From Rhodocollybia butyracea (Eukaryota > Basidiomycota > Agaricomycetes > Agaricales > Omphalotaceae), in NCBI GenBank assembly GCA_015501585.1, contig JADNRY010000106.1:62001-126000 (forward strand): DNA of 64,000 bases. Reading direction: 5' to 3'. The notes below the pieces were generated by a model. That model was not told the origin of the DNA and did not search any database. It worked only from the letters and a program-made list of their open reading frames with translations. Below are positions 32,951-44,997 of this stretch, piece by piece (positions within the stretch are counted from its first letter, which is position 1; each line of letters begins with the position of its first letter). The translations under genes and the position numbers were made by a program.

Positions 32951-33603
32951 ATGGTCAATTTTATTACTCGCACATTCAAAAAGTTGGCAAACAAATACTC
33001 AAGCGACAAAAATGCTAATGAGCCAGTGAGTATTTTCTTTCTGAAATTTTCATTTACCGAGGCTAACCATAATCCAGTTATCTAATTGTCGATCCCCACT
33101 TCAACTTCAACGTCAACCTCCAACTCTACGTTCTGTGGTAGGTCCATGATTTTGACTGGTCTTTTAAGTTTCTCATTGATTTATGCAGAGTTTTATTCAA
33201 GCTGCTGCTTCAAGTTCTTATTGGGAAAGCCCCGACCAAACTTCCGACTCTGCGCTGTCTCAACATCCAGCCCAGCCCCTGGCCACTGGACGCCCTAAAC
33301 GGACCCCCTCGTGGTTTAAAAAAAAGGACATCTAGTTCATTTGGTCCCTTTGCGAATATAGAACCTTACTACAACAAACCTATTTCGAGAATGGACGCGG
33401 CCTCATTCGAGGAATCGTTAAAATCACAGCTTTGCCTTGTTGATGCCTGGAAGCCCATGCCAAACTACTACAACGGAGCAACACTCACAGTCACTGCGAG
33501 TCAAGGCGAGATTGTGGATCCTTTCAGGAAAGAGCTATCAGAAGAAGCAAATGGGGGAAACAATTGTTTCATGTCAAGACCAGTTTCATCCACGGCTTTT
33601 TAG
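32951..33603 (+). CDS. Small basic Ser/Pro-rich protein, frame apparently broken in an A8 run
   Basis: I do not recognise it. Exon 1 starts MVNFITRTFKKLANKYSSD. Exon 2 (LSNCRSPLQLQRQPPTLRS) and exon 3 (SFIQAAASSSYWESPDQTS) join in phase 0 through short GT-AG introns. As written, the frame ends KRTPSWFKKKDI at a TAG near 33333, right after eight As at 33318-33325. One base fewer in that run would lead directly into an open frame that continues SSSFGPFANIEPYYNKP and MDAASFEESLKSQL up to the TAG at 33601, about 190 residues in all. So it is either a sequencing or replication slip or a true truncation. No domain is visible. Confidence 0.5.
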
Positions 33604-33959
33604 TACATCGAAGATTATCTGCTGCAGTCGTACTCCGGAAGACCGAGATGCTGAGCTGCGCCGCTTAAAATCGTCGGAGTGCGGACAATTGGACTTTTTT
33701 TTCTTGTACAGACTTTTTGGTTTAGATGTATATCGTAGAGTTTGCGTTATTGTATTATACATCGGATAATGTAGATTGGATTTCTCTGTGATAAGTATGC
33801 ACCCCTGACTCGGAAAAGTAGACGCCAGCGTAACGGCCTTACACATCAGCGTTTAATTTTGTAACTTGACGTCCGACGAAACCATAACAGCACACTTGCT
33901 TCTTCTCTCCCAGCTTCTGGTTTACCACAAACTCTTCAACAGCTGTACCGCTGACGCTC
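33604..33959. promoter_or_regulatory. Upstream region of Rsp5 gene
   Basis: 356 bp with pyrimidine-rich stretches near 33900-33960 just before the Rsp5 ATG, as is common at fungal promoters. No specific site is recognised. Confidence 0.3.
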
Positions 33960-36946
33960 ATGTCCACCACTCAGGGCGTTCTGTGCGTCTCCTTTTTCTC
34001 CCGTTACTTGCCGTTGTCTTACTCATCCTACTCCTTTCGTTTTCCAGAACCAAGAATATCAGGGTAACAGGTTGGTTCATGCTGACCACAAAACAAATAT
34101 CTGTTAAACCATTCCTTCTCTAGTTGTCGCCGCAGATGGTCTGTCCAAGCGCGATGTTTTTCGACTCCCTGATCCCTTCGCTGTTATTACTGTCGATGCA
34201 GAGCAGACGCACACTACCAGTGTCATGAAGAAGACGCTTAATCCTTATTGGAATGAAAGCTTTGATATGTGAGTAATAAATGTTACTTGCGTCAAAGCAC
34301 TATTAATTTGCATCTATAGTACCGTCAAAGACTCTTCGGTGGTGGCAGTACAGATATTTGACCAAAGAAAGTTCAAGCGACGAGATCAAGGCTTTCTTGG
34401 TGTAGTAAATGTCCGAGTCAGTGATTTTTTGGACCTCGAACTTGGAGGACATGGTGCGTAGTCTCTTCCTGGAATAGCAAAGGTGCTAAGTCTTCTGTCT
34501 AGAAATGCTTACCCTCGACCTGAAAAAGTCCAATGACAATCTGGTTGTTCATGGCAAACTTATCATTTATCTCTCAACCAATGTCAGCCAGCCAATACCG
34601 AACCCAGGACCTTCGCAAGTCTCCGGTCTATCCTCGGCGCTCGCTGATATGGGACTGAACACAGCCAACTCTCCCGGCGCAAGTGCATCCAATTTGGCTT
34701 TACCTATCAACCCGTCCGGAACTTTATCTCGCACCTCGAGTTCTCACGCCACCACTGATAATGCATCTGTTGTTACATCAGCTTCTCCAGAAACCGAACA
34801 GCCATCTGCCCCAGCGGCAGCTCCTTCCTCCTCTCGTCCGACCAGCCTTTCTGGCACCGCCCCTGCTGCCACCAACGCTGCTCCTGCCAACGCCGCTATG
34901 AACCCGGCCACTGCAGCATCGAACAACGCCAACCAGATGCGAAATTTCAATCCTAATGTAGATCAGTATGGGGCATTACCTCCGGGCTGGGAACGTCGCA
35001 TTGATCCATTAGGACGCACGTATTATGTCGATCACAACACTCGCACTACAACTTGGAATAGGCCCTCGGAAAGTGCTTCGGTTAACAACGACGTTCAGGA
35101 TAGCGAGACGAATGCTGCCCGTGATCAACACTCGAGGCGGATTCTTGCAGATGACTTGCTGGAAGCCAACAATTCCAGCAGCTCTTCGACAAGTGTGTTC
35201 CGGAATAGCACTGCCACTGCCACTCCACCACCTGCCGCTGGCAGCGCTCCTCCGGCCCTGACTGCCGGAAACAATGCTACAACCGCTGGGACTGGCAGTC
35301 TTCCAAACGGCTGGGAGGAACGATTCACTCTTGAGGGCCGTCCATACTACGTTGATCACAACACTCGAACAACAACGTGGGTTGATCCCCGCAGACAGGC
35401 CATCATCCGTGTCATGGGTCCCAATGGCCAAGGCTCTTCACAACCTCAGGCCATCTCCCAACTTGGCCCCCTTCCTTCTGGATGGGAGATGCGTCTAACA
35501 TCCACGGCCCGTGTCTACTTTGTTGACCACAACACAAAAACTACGACGTGGGATGATCCTCGATTACCATCTACCCTTGACGCCAACGTGCCGCAATACA
35601 AGCGTGACTTTAGAAGGAAACTCATCTATTTCCGTAGTCAGCCCGCCATGCGTGCACAGCCAGGCAATTGCCAGATCAAAATTAGAAGGAACCACATCTT
35701 CGAAGATAGTTATGCTGAAATTATGCGGCAGACTCCCAATGACTTGAAGAAGCGCCTCATGATCAAGTTTGACGGGGAGGATGGTCTTGATTATGGAGGT
35801 CTTTCTAGGTACGCTCTAGGTTTTTTCATGATAATTCATTGCTGAATGCGGATAACTAGGGAATTCTTCTTCCTACTTTCACATGAAATGTTCAACCCCT
35901 TCTACTGTCTTTTCGAGTACTCCGCTCACGACAACTATACCCTACAAATTAACCCTGCCTCCGGTGTCAATCCCGAACATTTGAACTACTTCAAATTCAT
36001 TGGACGATGTCTGGGTCTCGGTATCTTCCATCGTCGCTTCTTGGACGCTTACTTCATCGTGAGCTTCTACAAGATGATATTGAAAAAGAAGGTTACACTC
36101 GCCGATTTGGAGTCTGTGGATGCCGAGCTGCATCGTGGAATGACATGGATGCTGTTAGTGACAGTTTTAACTTCTATTCCTTTCCTTACTGATTTATATA
36201 CAGCGACAACGATATTACGGATATTATTGATGAAACTTTTACGACTACCGAAGAGAGATTCGGTGAGATGGTTACCATCGAACTCAAGCCCGGCGGAGCC
36301 GACGTCCCTGTAACACAAGACAACAAAAAAGATTATGTTGAATGCGTCGTTGACTACCGTATCTCCAAGCGAGTTAAGGAACAGTTTGAGGCGTTCATGT
36401 CTGGGTTCAGCGAGCTCATCCCTCAGGATTTGATCACTGTCTTTGATGAGCGCGAACTGGAGCTACTCATTGGTGGCATGTCCGAAATTGATGTGTGAGT
36501 GTAGCCCCAAGGCTCGTTTTGTATCCATGAAGTCTTATATATTTATTCGCAGTGATGACTGGCTCAAGTTTACTGACTACCGAGGATACGAAATGACAGA
36601 CGAAGTCATTCAATGGTTCTGGAAGTGTGTTCGCAGTTGGCCACCAGAGCGCAAGTCCAGGCTGTTGCAATTTGCTACTGGTACCTCCCGTATTCCCGTC
36701 AACGGTTTCAAGGACCTTCAAGGGTCCGATGGTCCTAGACGGTTTACCATTGAAAAATCTGGTGATCCTTCGCAGCTGCCCAAGAGTCATACTTGCTTCA
36801 ATCGTATCGATCTTCCACCATACAAGGACTATGCTAGTCTGGAGCACAAACTAACTTTAGCAGTCGAGTGCGTATTTTCTTTCATATTCATCACGCTCTA
36901 TTGACCTCGTTGATGTAGGGAAACGGTGGGTTTCGGCCAAGAGTGA
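33960..36946 (+). CDS. RSP5: Nedd4-family HECT ubiquitin ligase Rsp5/Pub1
   Basis: The ligase ubiquitylates membrane proteins for endocytosis and sorting and many nuclear targets. The C2 domain starts [20 protein letters not shown] (after a small first exon MSTTQGVL) and includes [14 protein letters not shown] and [10 protein letters not shown]. Three WW domains follow: [40 protein letters not shown] and [20 protein letters not shown], each closing with a TTTW motif and Pro. The linker between C2 and WW1 is Ser/Ala/Pro-rich. The HECT domain runs from [16 protein letters not shown] to the C-terminal ETVGFGQE, with the catalytic Cys in [13 protein letters not shown]. The last 11 codons lie on a separate exon ending at 36946. 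Domain number and order equal yeast Rsp5. Confidence 0.97.
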
Positions 36947-37163
36947 TCTTGCTTGATTTATTACCTCGATACCTCTGCTCGTTGTTTCTCTTACCCATCT
37001 ATCATATGTAGGTTCAGAGTCTTTCTAACGTTGTATCACATCTGTATAAAATCTGCTCGCTTTGCTCGATCTATATCGGGTGTAACGAACAGCAAATTAT
37101 CATTAAAGTACTTGAAATGGTTTAATTAGAGTGGTAGTGATTTTACAAATATTATACATGATG

Positions 37164-38747
37164 CTACCGTTTCTCAAAAGCAAAGGCAATGTAGATATCT
37201 ATGGTTTGATTTGTTAAGATAGGTTCAACCAACAAGAGTGTGCACGTACTAACTGCATCCCACTGATCTTCATCCATCGCACTCTCCCCGTTGTTATCGA
37301 CTACCTTCATGCGTACCATAAGAGGCCCAAACTCGGAGTGATCTTGATGTTCCGAAAATACAGTATGAAACTCTTCCTTGTACACAGGATATAAATCATA
37401 GTCTGCAGCCAGTCTAAAACGGGAAGATGAGTGACCCGTAATATATATACACGGGCAATAAGACACACGCAACAAAGTTTTCCCAATGTACGAGAAACTC
37501 GGGCACATCTTCGACAGCATCTCGGAGAAAGAACCAGTACTTGTGCCCAAAGGAGCCAACATGTTCGCGAGATTCAAAGCGTACGCTGTATACGTCATTC
37601 CCAAACGAGAGCTCCTGGGTCTCTGACGGAAGCTCGTGTAAACGATCTAACAGCTGCTCCGCATTGGGTATGGTTCCAATGAAAGCACCCCCAGGCCTCA
37701 GATAGTGACTAACATTCCGGAGCATCCGCCGCACAGTCTCTTCTTTTTCAAAAGCATAGTGGATACAGAATTGTGAAGATACAACGTCAAATGGTTGTGC
37801 CAAGACCTGGGGAGGGAAAACTTCTTCGAGGTCTTGGGTACAGAAATCGTAAGTGGCAAACGAGGCTCGGAATTTGTTGGTGCGAGTGGATTCCCAACGC
37901 TCCTGAGCTTGGTCAACCGAGATGGCGGCGATGTCTGTGTGAGAAAAAGTAAGCAAGTAGTAGATCTCGAGAGCGGAAAGAGGACCCGTACCTGCACCTG
38001 CGTACTCGCAGATTCTAGCTTTGCTCCATTTCATTATATCGCCACCCTTGCCACATCCAAGGTCCAGAACCTTACCCTTGGTTCGCGCTTGCTTTATGCT
38101 GGACGAGGCAAGAACGGGATGCGCAAACTTGGATATTAAGACGGATTTGACCCAGTTGTTGAAGTTTTTGAGACCAATAATGGGCGAATCCTGTCTTTGC
38201 ACTACCCCAACCTCTGGCCGTGAATTATCTGAAATGATAGATGTGAACATGATGCCTTGAGGCAGGGATGTCGATACGTACAGTGTTCCACAACAACTCC
38301 TGCATTGCCTGCCAGTTTTTTCACTGGCGGCTCGTCGGCTGTATCCGAATCGTCTCTTGGTCGTTTTCGTTTGGCCAAGCGTGCAGTGCCTTTACCGACA
38401 TAGGTCTTGTACATTTCAACCTCTGCTTTTGACATCGGAGTCATTATAGAGCCTGGAGGAGATATTCTGTGAGTTGGATTGTACAGTAATGGTGGTGGAC
38501 GCATTGGTGGCGGAGAGGGGGAGGGGGAAGATGGACGGAAATTGATTGGGGTGTGAGCTCTTCCCAGAGGCTCTGCGGATGAAAGTTTATCGGGGAGTTC
38601 AGTATGGGGAGTTGAAGAAGGCCTGGACGGGGGTTCGGAGTTGAGCAGAACTGACAAGTGTGTGGCTCTGCGAACTAGGGCAGGACTTGGGTGTTCTATC
38701 TTGGGCGAATTGAGAACTGCGTCACGGACAGGATCGAAAGAAGGCAT
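37164..38747 (-). CDS. ABD1: mRNA cap guanine-N7 methyltransferase (Abd1)
   Basis: The enzyme methylates the G cap of nascent mRNA in the nucleus using AdoMet. The N-terminal 150 residues are disordered and Pro/Ser-rich (MPSFDPVRDAVLNSPK…) with a basic patch KRKRPRDD. The catalytic core has FNNWVKSVLISKF, the AdoMet loop VLDLGCGKGGDIMKW, FDVVSSQFCIHYAFEKEE (motif with the family FCxHY), LRPGGAFIGTIPNAEQLLDR, and VHWENFVALAADYDL (joined across an intron). It ends YIAFAFEKR. It is tail-to-tail with Rsp5. Confidence 0.95.
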
Positions 38748-40494
38748 TTTTTCGGTGGAAATAGCATATAGTGTATCCGGTCAAGAATCAAACACATAAT
38801 AAAACTCACACGAGTATACTGGCGCTAAAATTCCGCTCAAGTTTACAAGAAACCTCGCTGTAAGTATCTTTTCAGCGTACAGAAACTACTGCTCTCTCGA
38901 TGAAGATGGAAGGGTACACTGCCATTGTGTATGTCCGGCTACCTTGTCAAATATCCACATATAGTATTGATTCCTAAATTGATGTCCGAGCAGTAGCATA
39001 ATGGCCGCCGGCATCATCTCTAAAGTTCGAACGTTCGCCTAATGTTGGGCCTACAGCGGCCGTACAAGACTACAAGGTTCTGCCAGTGGTACAGATGGCT
39101 CCGAAGAAAACTTGAAGAAAGAGACCAGGGTGAAAACCCTTGTTCTCCGAAAGTTACTCTCGCTCAATGGACTTTCCGCGGCATTCTAATCCATAGACCG
39201 CGTTTTCACCGGTTCCTAGTAATTCTTCTCATAAAAAGCAATATTTTTCCATACTTACGGATGCGATACAAACCAAATTATGTCCCCTTTTGGACTCCGG
39301 ATGCTGTTGTGTTGACGAACTGTCCCACAGCAAGCGGTACTTGTATATTAATACTACCAAGCTGTTGGTTGATAAAATCTACCACAGCACGCAAACCTGC
39401 TGGCTTCCTCGGTGTCAAGAAATTTCAAGGTGCGTTGAACACGGAAACCAGGGCCCCCCTAGGAGGTTCAAGTCGGTCCGATTGATAGGTTTCTGCGCTA
39501 CTCCAATCAGCCTCTCACTAGAGTGCACTATTTTTCCATTTCTCCAGTAGGATATGCACGTGTACCTTCACAGTCCAAAATTTGACAGCACTTTATGGAC
39601 CGGTCTTGACCCGTTATAACTTAGCACCTTCCAGGCCTATGAACTCTATCGCCTGAAATTCACAAACCTCCTTGGGCTTGCGACGGGGAGGATTACGGAG
39701 ACCTGGACATGCTCTAAGAAGTTTTTCCAGCGTAAATACTTCTTCCGGGCCGCAGGGAAAGGTCCTAAGAGTAGAGTGTTAGGCGGACAATTGATAAGTG
39801 GACGGAATGTAACAGAGTTTCCACACGTTCGCCGGGGAACTCATAATTACTGGTCTAACTTTGATGGCAACGAAGAGGACTGGGGGCTTGATGAGTGCGC
39901 CATACTGTTTGTCTCAGTCCTGAAAGCTTGAAGGCGGACTCCAAACCTCTTAACATTACAACTCGAGGTATGGTTGGCTGCATCCCACAATGTGTGTAAC
40001 AACGTTTTGGAACGTAATTTTTCGTGGAGAGTGGCGATAGCAAGGAAGAATCGGAATTTGGGCAAGGGGTGATACTTGTTCTCTTAGTGTGTCATGGTCA
40101 ATGAAAGCAAGTGGGAAATTACTAACTCGAAATATGATGTTCAACGTTCAGTTCAACGGCCAGCTTCACTAGAATCTTCACACTCGGAGCTTCCGACTCC
40201 ACATGTACCAACACCGTCGTCTCTGGTGCGGTGCTCTCCACTACTGTGGTTGTCGATGACGCACTGGAGAAATCCTGAGCTCTGACGAAAACGTCTTTCG
40301 CAAACAATGGCGCTGGCTCGTCCGGTGGGTCCAACGGCCGGCCAAAATTTTATCGGCACCATAAGCCCCAGATTTTTTCAAAAGGAAAACCTTCAAAATT
40401 TGAAACAGGCAAGCATTATATAAAGCTTATTAAAGTTTAAACCAACGACAACGACTGCAGAAAAACTAGAGAAGACTAAGATACACGCGTGCGG
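38748..40494. other. Gene-poor stretch with a few orphan coding-like fragments
   Basis: 1.7 kb without a supportable gene. At 38998-39110 the plus strand reads MAAGIISKVRTFA, then in a shifted frame NVGPTAAVQDYKVLPVVQ, which looks like a small broken coding unit. Frames on both strands at 39100-40330 have no recognisable domain and no consistent splice pattern. A decayed gene or repeat is likely. Confidence 0.35.
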
Positions 40495-40537
40495 TTATTT
40501 CTGGCCAAATTTGGCCACGACGCGTCCTCCGACGCGT
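40495..40537. promoter_or_regulatory. Cluster of three ACGCGT boxes upstream of aminopeptidase
   Basis: ACGCGT occurs at 40495-40500, 40520-40525 and 40532-40537, 136-178 bp before the aminopeptidase ATG at 40673. This is the MBF/MCB consensus. Three copies in 43 bp is well above chance, but whether it regulates this gene is unknown. Confidence 0.5.
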
Positions 40538-40672
40538 ATCTCTTTGTCCCAGCTAAACTGTCTATTAAATAGAGTCAAGAGTACATTGAACACGTACAGT
40601 TTTTATGTACATAACGTCAACGTTTCAGCAATTATAGCAGTCCAAGGGTCAACGGCGAGCGCTTGAAACTTG

Positions 40673-43600
40673 ATGTTTCTTTCCTCTTCCTCATTTTTCA
40701 ATGTTGCCATTAAACGAATTTCGATCCAGACGGTAGCAAGAGTGCACTGCTTGTCCGGAAGAGGGTTTCATCGATTGCCATCTAGCCGCCTATTGCCACA
40801 TGATAAGAATTCAAAGTCATCTTGGGCTTCTTTCGGAACCATCACAATGTCTCCAGATTCCAAGTTTCGTCTCCCTACCAATGTCAAGCCAACTCATTAC
40901 GACCTCGTCGTTCGTACTGATCTCGAAAAGCTGACTTTTGACGGTTCAGTCACTGTGAGGTGCGTGTGCGCGCACCGTTTTCCAATTTTTGTCTTGACGT
41001 TGGTTGTTCTAGCCTCGATGTCAAAGAAGAAACCAAGACGATCGTAATGAACAGTTCAAAGCTGAACTTGGGTCAAGCGTGTGTCCATCTCGGATTTGAC
41101 ACATTCAACCGATTTATCGAGATTCACTTTTTAGGATTGCATACTCTGATGCCTCTAAATCTGAGCTGACCTCCTCGGAATCTTCATTCGACGAAAAAGA
41201 GAAACGAGTCTCGTTCACCTTCCCAACCTCTTTCGCCGCTGGTTCCAAAGTCAAACTCACCGTCGGATTCTCCGGAGAACTTACAGGCTCCATGACTGGT
41301 TATTACCGATCTAGCTTCGAGGAAGATGGAAAAACCAAGTACTATTCTCTAACTCAGTTTGAGGTTAGCCCATTCTGTGCATCGAGCTCTTGATATGCTG
41401 ATCAGACTATCACAGGCCACCGATGCCCGTTCAGCCTTTCCTTGCTGGGATGAGCCCGCGCTGAAAGCCACCTACGCGGTCACAATGGTCTCCAGAGCCG
41501 ATACGGTCAATATCAGCAACATGCCTATCACCTCTGAAAAACCTTTCTCGCCCAACGATCACACCGATATCAAGACAGTCTTCGCGGACATAAACGAGGA
41601 ATGGAAGGTCACGAAATTTGAGACTACACCTCTGATGTCTTCATATCTCGTGGCCTTTGCTAACGGACCCTTTGTTTACCTCGAATCCTCTGCCAAGATG
41701 CCCTTGAGCGGCAGGACAATCCCGTTGAGGATTTACGCCACGAAGGATTTGATCCACCAGGCTCAGTTTGCGTTGGATGTCAAAGCAAAGGTGCTACCCA
41801 TGTACGAGCAGGTGTTTGAGGTCGAGTATCCTTTGCCAAAGCTTGACACTTTAGTGGTGCGTGCTGTCCCCTTGCCTTTCAAGAAAGGAACTCTCATCCT
41901 ATTTCCATAGGCCACTGACTTTGATGCTGGTGCCATGGAAAACTGGGGTCTCATTACCGGACGGACTAGTGCTCTACTTCTGGATCCCAAGAAAGGTGAC
42001 ATCGCTGCGAAGAAACGTGTGGTCGTTGTCCAAAGCCATGAAGTCGCGCACATGTGGTATGTATATTTGGAAATTATCTTGTGTCCGTTGTGCTAATACT
42101 TGCAAAAACACAAGGTTTGGCAATATCACTACGATGGAATGGTGGGATTATCTCTATCTTAATGAGGGTGAGCTTTGCAGTCGAGAATAAGATGTAATAC
42201 TGACATTCACGTTCGCAGGTTTCGCGACTTTGGTATGTTCATACTTGTTCACTAAGCTCATCAATCACTAAAATGAATGACCTCAAGATGGGTGAAGTCA
42301 TTATCGAAGGTATGGTGTTTTATTCTAATTTATTCTGCGTATCTCAACAAGACCTTTTACAGACAAGTGAGAGCACTGTTCTTCTAGTCTCTTCGTGGTC
42401 TTATCCAAACTCCCAGAGCTTTCCCAGAATTTAAGCCCAACTCGGAATTCATTTCATCGCATTTGAACAGAGCGCTTTCTCTCGACTCAAAATTATCATC
42501 TCACCCCATCGAAGTAGCGTGTCCAAATGCAGAATCTATTGGTACGTCGTGCTTCAATAAAGCCATATCACCTTTGCTAAAGTTTCTCTAGGTCAGGTAC
42601 TCGGTCCCCTTTACCGTACAGGATCTGTATCCTCACTTTTTTTATCATCATAGATTTTCGATGGTCTGTCGTACTCCAAAGCTGCTTCTGGTTTGTAAAT
42701 TCGTCGTATTGCCTGAGAAATAATCTGCTTAACTCTCCTCGACCTTCTAGTTCTCAGGATGTTGTCGGCCTACGTTGGCGAAGACAAATTCTTAAAGGGC
42801 GTATCCCTCTACCTCAAGGCTCATCTGTTCGCAAACAGCGTCACTGAAGACCTGTGGGCCGGTATCAGTAAAGCCACAGGCACTGATATCATAAGTTTCA
42901 TGGACAACTGGGTCAAGAAGGTATATATCTGGTGCTACCTGTGACCAGAAACTGACGGCCCTTAGATTGGATTCCCCGTCGTGACCGTCACTGAAATTCC
43001 CGAAGGCATCAAGGTTCGTCAGGACCGTTTTCTCGAGACTGGTCTGGCGGAAGGCAAGGACAACGAGACTATTTGGAACATTCCCCTGAGTATCCTCACC
43101 GTGGATGCCAATGGCAAGCCTACTGTTGATAAAGCTGCTGTTCTGGATACCCGTGAAAAAACCTTCACGTTGGACACTTCCAAACCCTACAAACTCAACG
43201 CAGGAACCAACGGCGTCTGTAAGTGATCGTGAGGTGTCGTTGGTTGTCTGTTTCGACTGATCTTTCTTTTAGACCGAGTGCGCTATGAGGATGCTCATCT
43301 ATCCAAAATCGCTACGGAGGTGGCTAAGCCAGATAGCGTATTTTCTGTTGAAGATCGCATGGGTTTGATTAATGATGCACTGGCTCTTTCCAAAGCCGGA
43401 CTATTGAAGTTGAGCAATGCTCTCACTCTCATCAACGCTTTACGAAACGAACAAGAATGTGAGGCACATTTTTTGTCATTTGGATTCTGCATGTTGAAAA
43501 TGAGTCAGATCTCGTTTGGGACGGTATCTCGGGCAATTTGAGCTCCACGGCAGGCGTTTGGTGGGAAGATAAAAATATTCGCGATCTTTTGAATGCTTTC

Positions 43601-44835
43601 CGAGTCGTATGTGGTTGTTTCGTTATGTACCCCACTGAATTGTTGATGTCCATATTTCTAGTCTCTCTTCTTGCCTTTTGTCAAAAAACTTGGCTACGAA
43701 TATCCTGCCTCAGATACTCCTGATATTTCTCAATTGCGTACATGTGCCATCGAGCAATGCCTCGCTGCTAAGGATCAATCGTGCGTTCAAGCTTGATTCT
43801 TGGTCTGCGTTACCAACTAAAGCATTTTTTGCAGTGTTATTGACACACTGAAAGGCCGCTTTGCTGAATACATGAAATCCGGGGATGACTCTGGCATTCC
43901 AGCTGATCTTCAGAGGGCCACCTACCGAGCGGTATGTTTTAATCTCGTTCCACCTCGTAAGTTGTCTAACATACAACAGGCTGTTAAATATGGAGGTCGT
44001 CAAGAGTGCGTCCATGTCTTATCCTTCTTGATGTCGTATCTGAATGCCTGAAGGTTTGAGGCAGTAAAGGCGATCTACCAGAAAGCACCAACGCCTACTG
44101 CTCGAATTGCTGCCATGTAAGAACGTTTATTGCATCAATGCAACTCTCTGATCTTTTCCATTCTAAATCCAGGTTGGCCATGTGCCAATCGCAAGACCAG
44201 ACCATCTTGGATGAGACGTTTAACATTGCTCTGACGGATGCTCGAGATCAAGGTAGATTTTGAATCGAAAAAAGTTAGGGTTCATCTAACATTACGCGTA
44301 GATGTGGTGTATTTCATCATGTCGTTCGCAGGCAACGACATTACCAAAAGACAAGTCACCAAGTTCTTTGAAAAGAATTACGACGGGGTTCGTATATTGA
44401 TGGCTATTTTCAAAAACAAAACCTGAACTAGTTTTATGCAGCTCGTGGATCGCTTTGCGAGCACGTTCATGATGAGACACCTTGTTGAGGTCTGTTTCTA
44501 ATTCCAATTATGGTTTAAATACTTACCATGAAATTAGGTCACCTACAGTTCCCTGTCGACGCAAAAGGACCTCGATGAAATGAATGCCTTCTTCAAAGTT
44601 TGTCTCGATCTGTGACAAGGGTAGCACTAGTATGATACTAACTTCATATCTAGGATAAGGATACGTCGAGATACCACATGGGTTTAGCACAATCGGCGGA
44701 CAGCATTCGTGCCAAAATTGCTTATATTGAGGTGGGTTGATGTCACTTTTGTTGGTTTACGTTGAATAATCTCCTCCTTAGCATTCATCTTCCGACGTTC
44801 TTCAATGGTTGCAAGCCTGGAAGCAGGGTAAATAA
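40673..44835 (+). CDS. APE2: M1-family zinc aminopeptidase (puromycin-sensitive / Ape2 type)
   Basis: The enzyme removes N-terminal residues from peptides. An Arg/Ser-rich N-terminal extension (MFLSSSSFFNVAIKRISIQ…) looks like a mitochondrial presequence. A second in-frame ATG at about 40847 (MSPDSKFRLPTNVKPTHYDL) would give a cytosolic form. The exopeptidase motif is FDAGAMENWGLI. The zinc site is SHEVAHMWFGN with the third ligand in YLNEGFATLMGEV. The canonical HELAHQ reads HEVAHM. ERAP1-like C-terminal exons follow through more than a dozen short introns to SDVLQWLQAWKQGK. Phase-consistent joining near 42363 requires a 4-nt exon (ACAA), giving IIEDKAFPEF. Confidence 0.95.
42363..42366 (+). 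other. Predicted 4-nt micro-exon of the aminopeptidase gene
   Basis: Exon …ATTATCGAAG ends at 42309 in phase 1, and the exon AGCTTTCCCAGAATT starts at 42417 and must be entered in phase 2. The bases ACAA at 42363-42366, preceded by tttacag and followed by gtgaga, supply the missing two partial codons (GAC AAA). They leave two normal introns of 53 and 50 nt. Confidence 0.6.
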
Positions 44836-44997
44836 AACAGTCGCTGTTGAAGCACCCAAGTATTTTATTGTTACAGTAGTGGACATGGCTCGTCTCTGAC
44901 CTGTCCAACATAAATAAATAACATTATTGCGACGATTACAGTCAATTCTTATAGATACAGTAAGGGAATATGAATACAAGGCATCTAATATGGTGCG

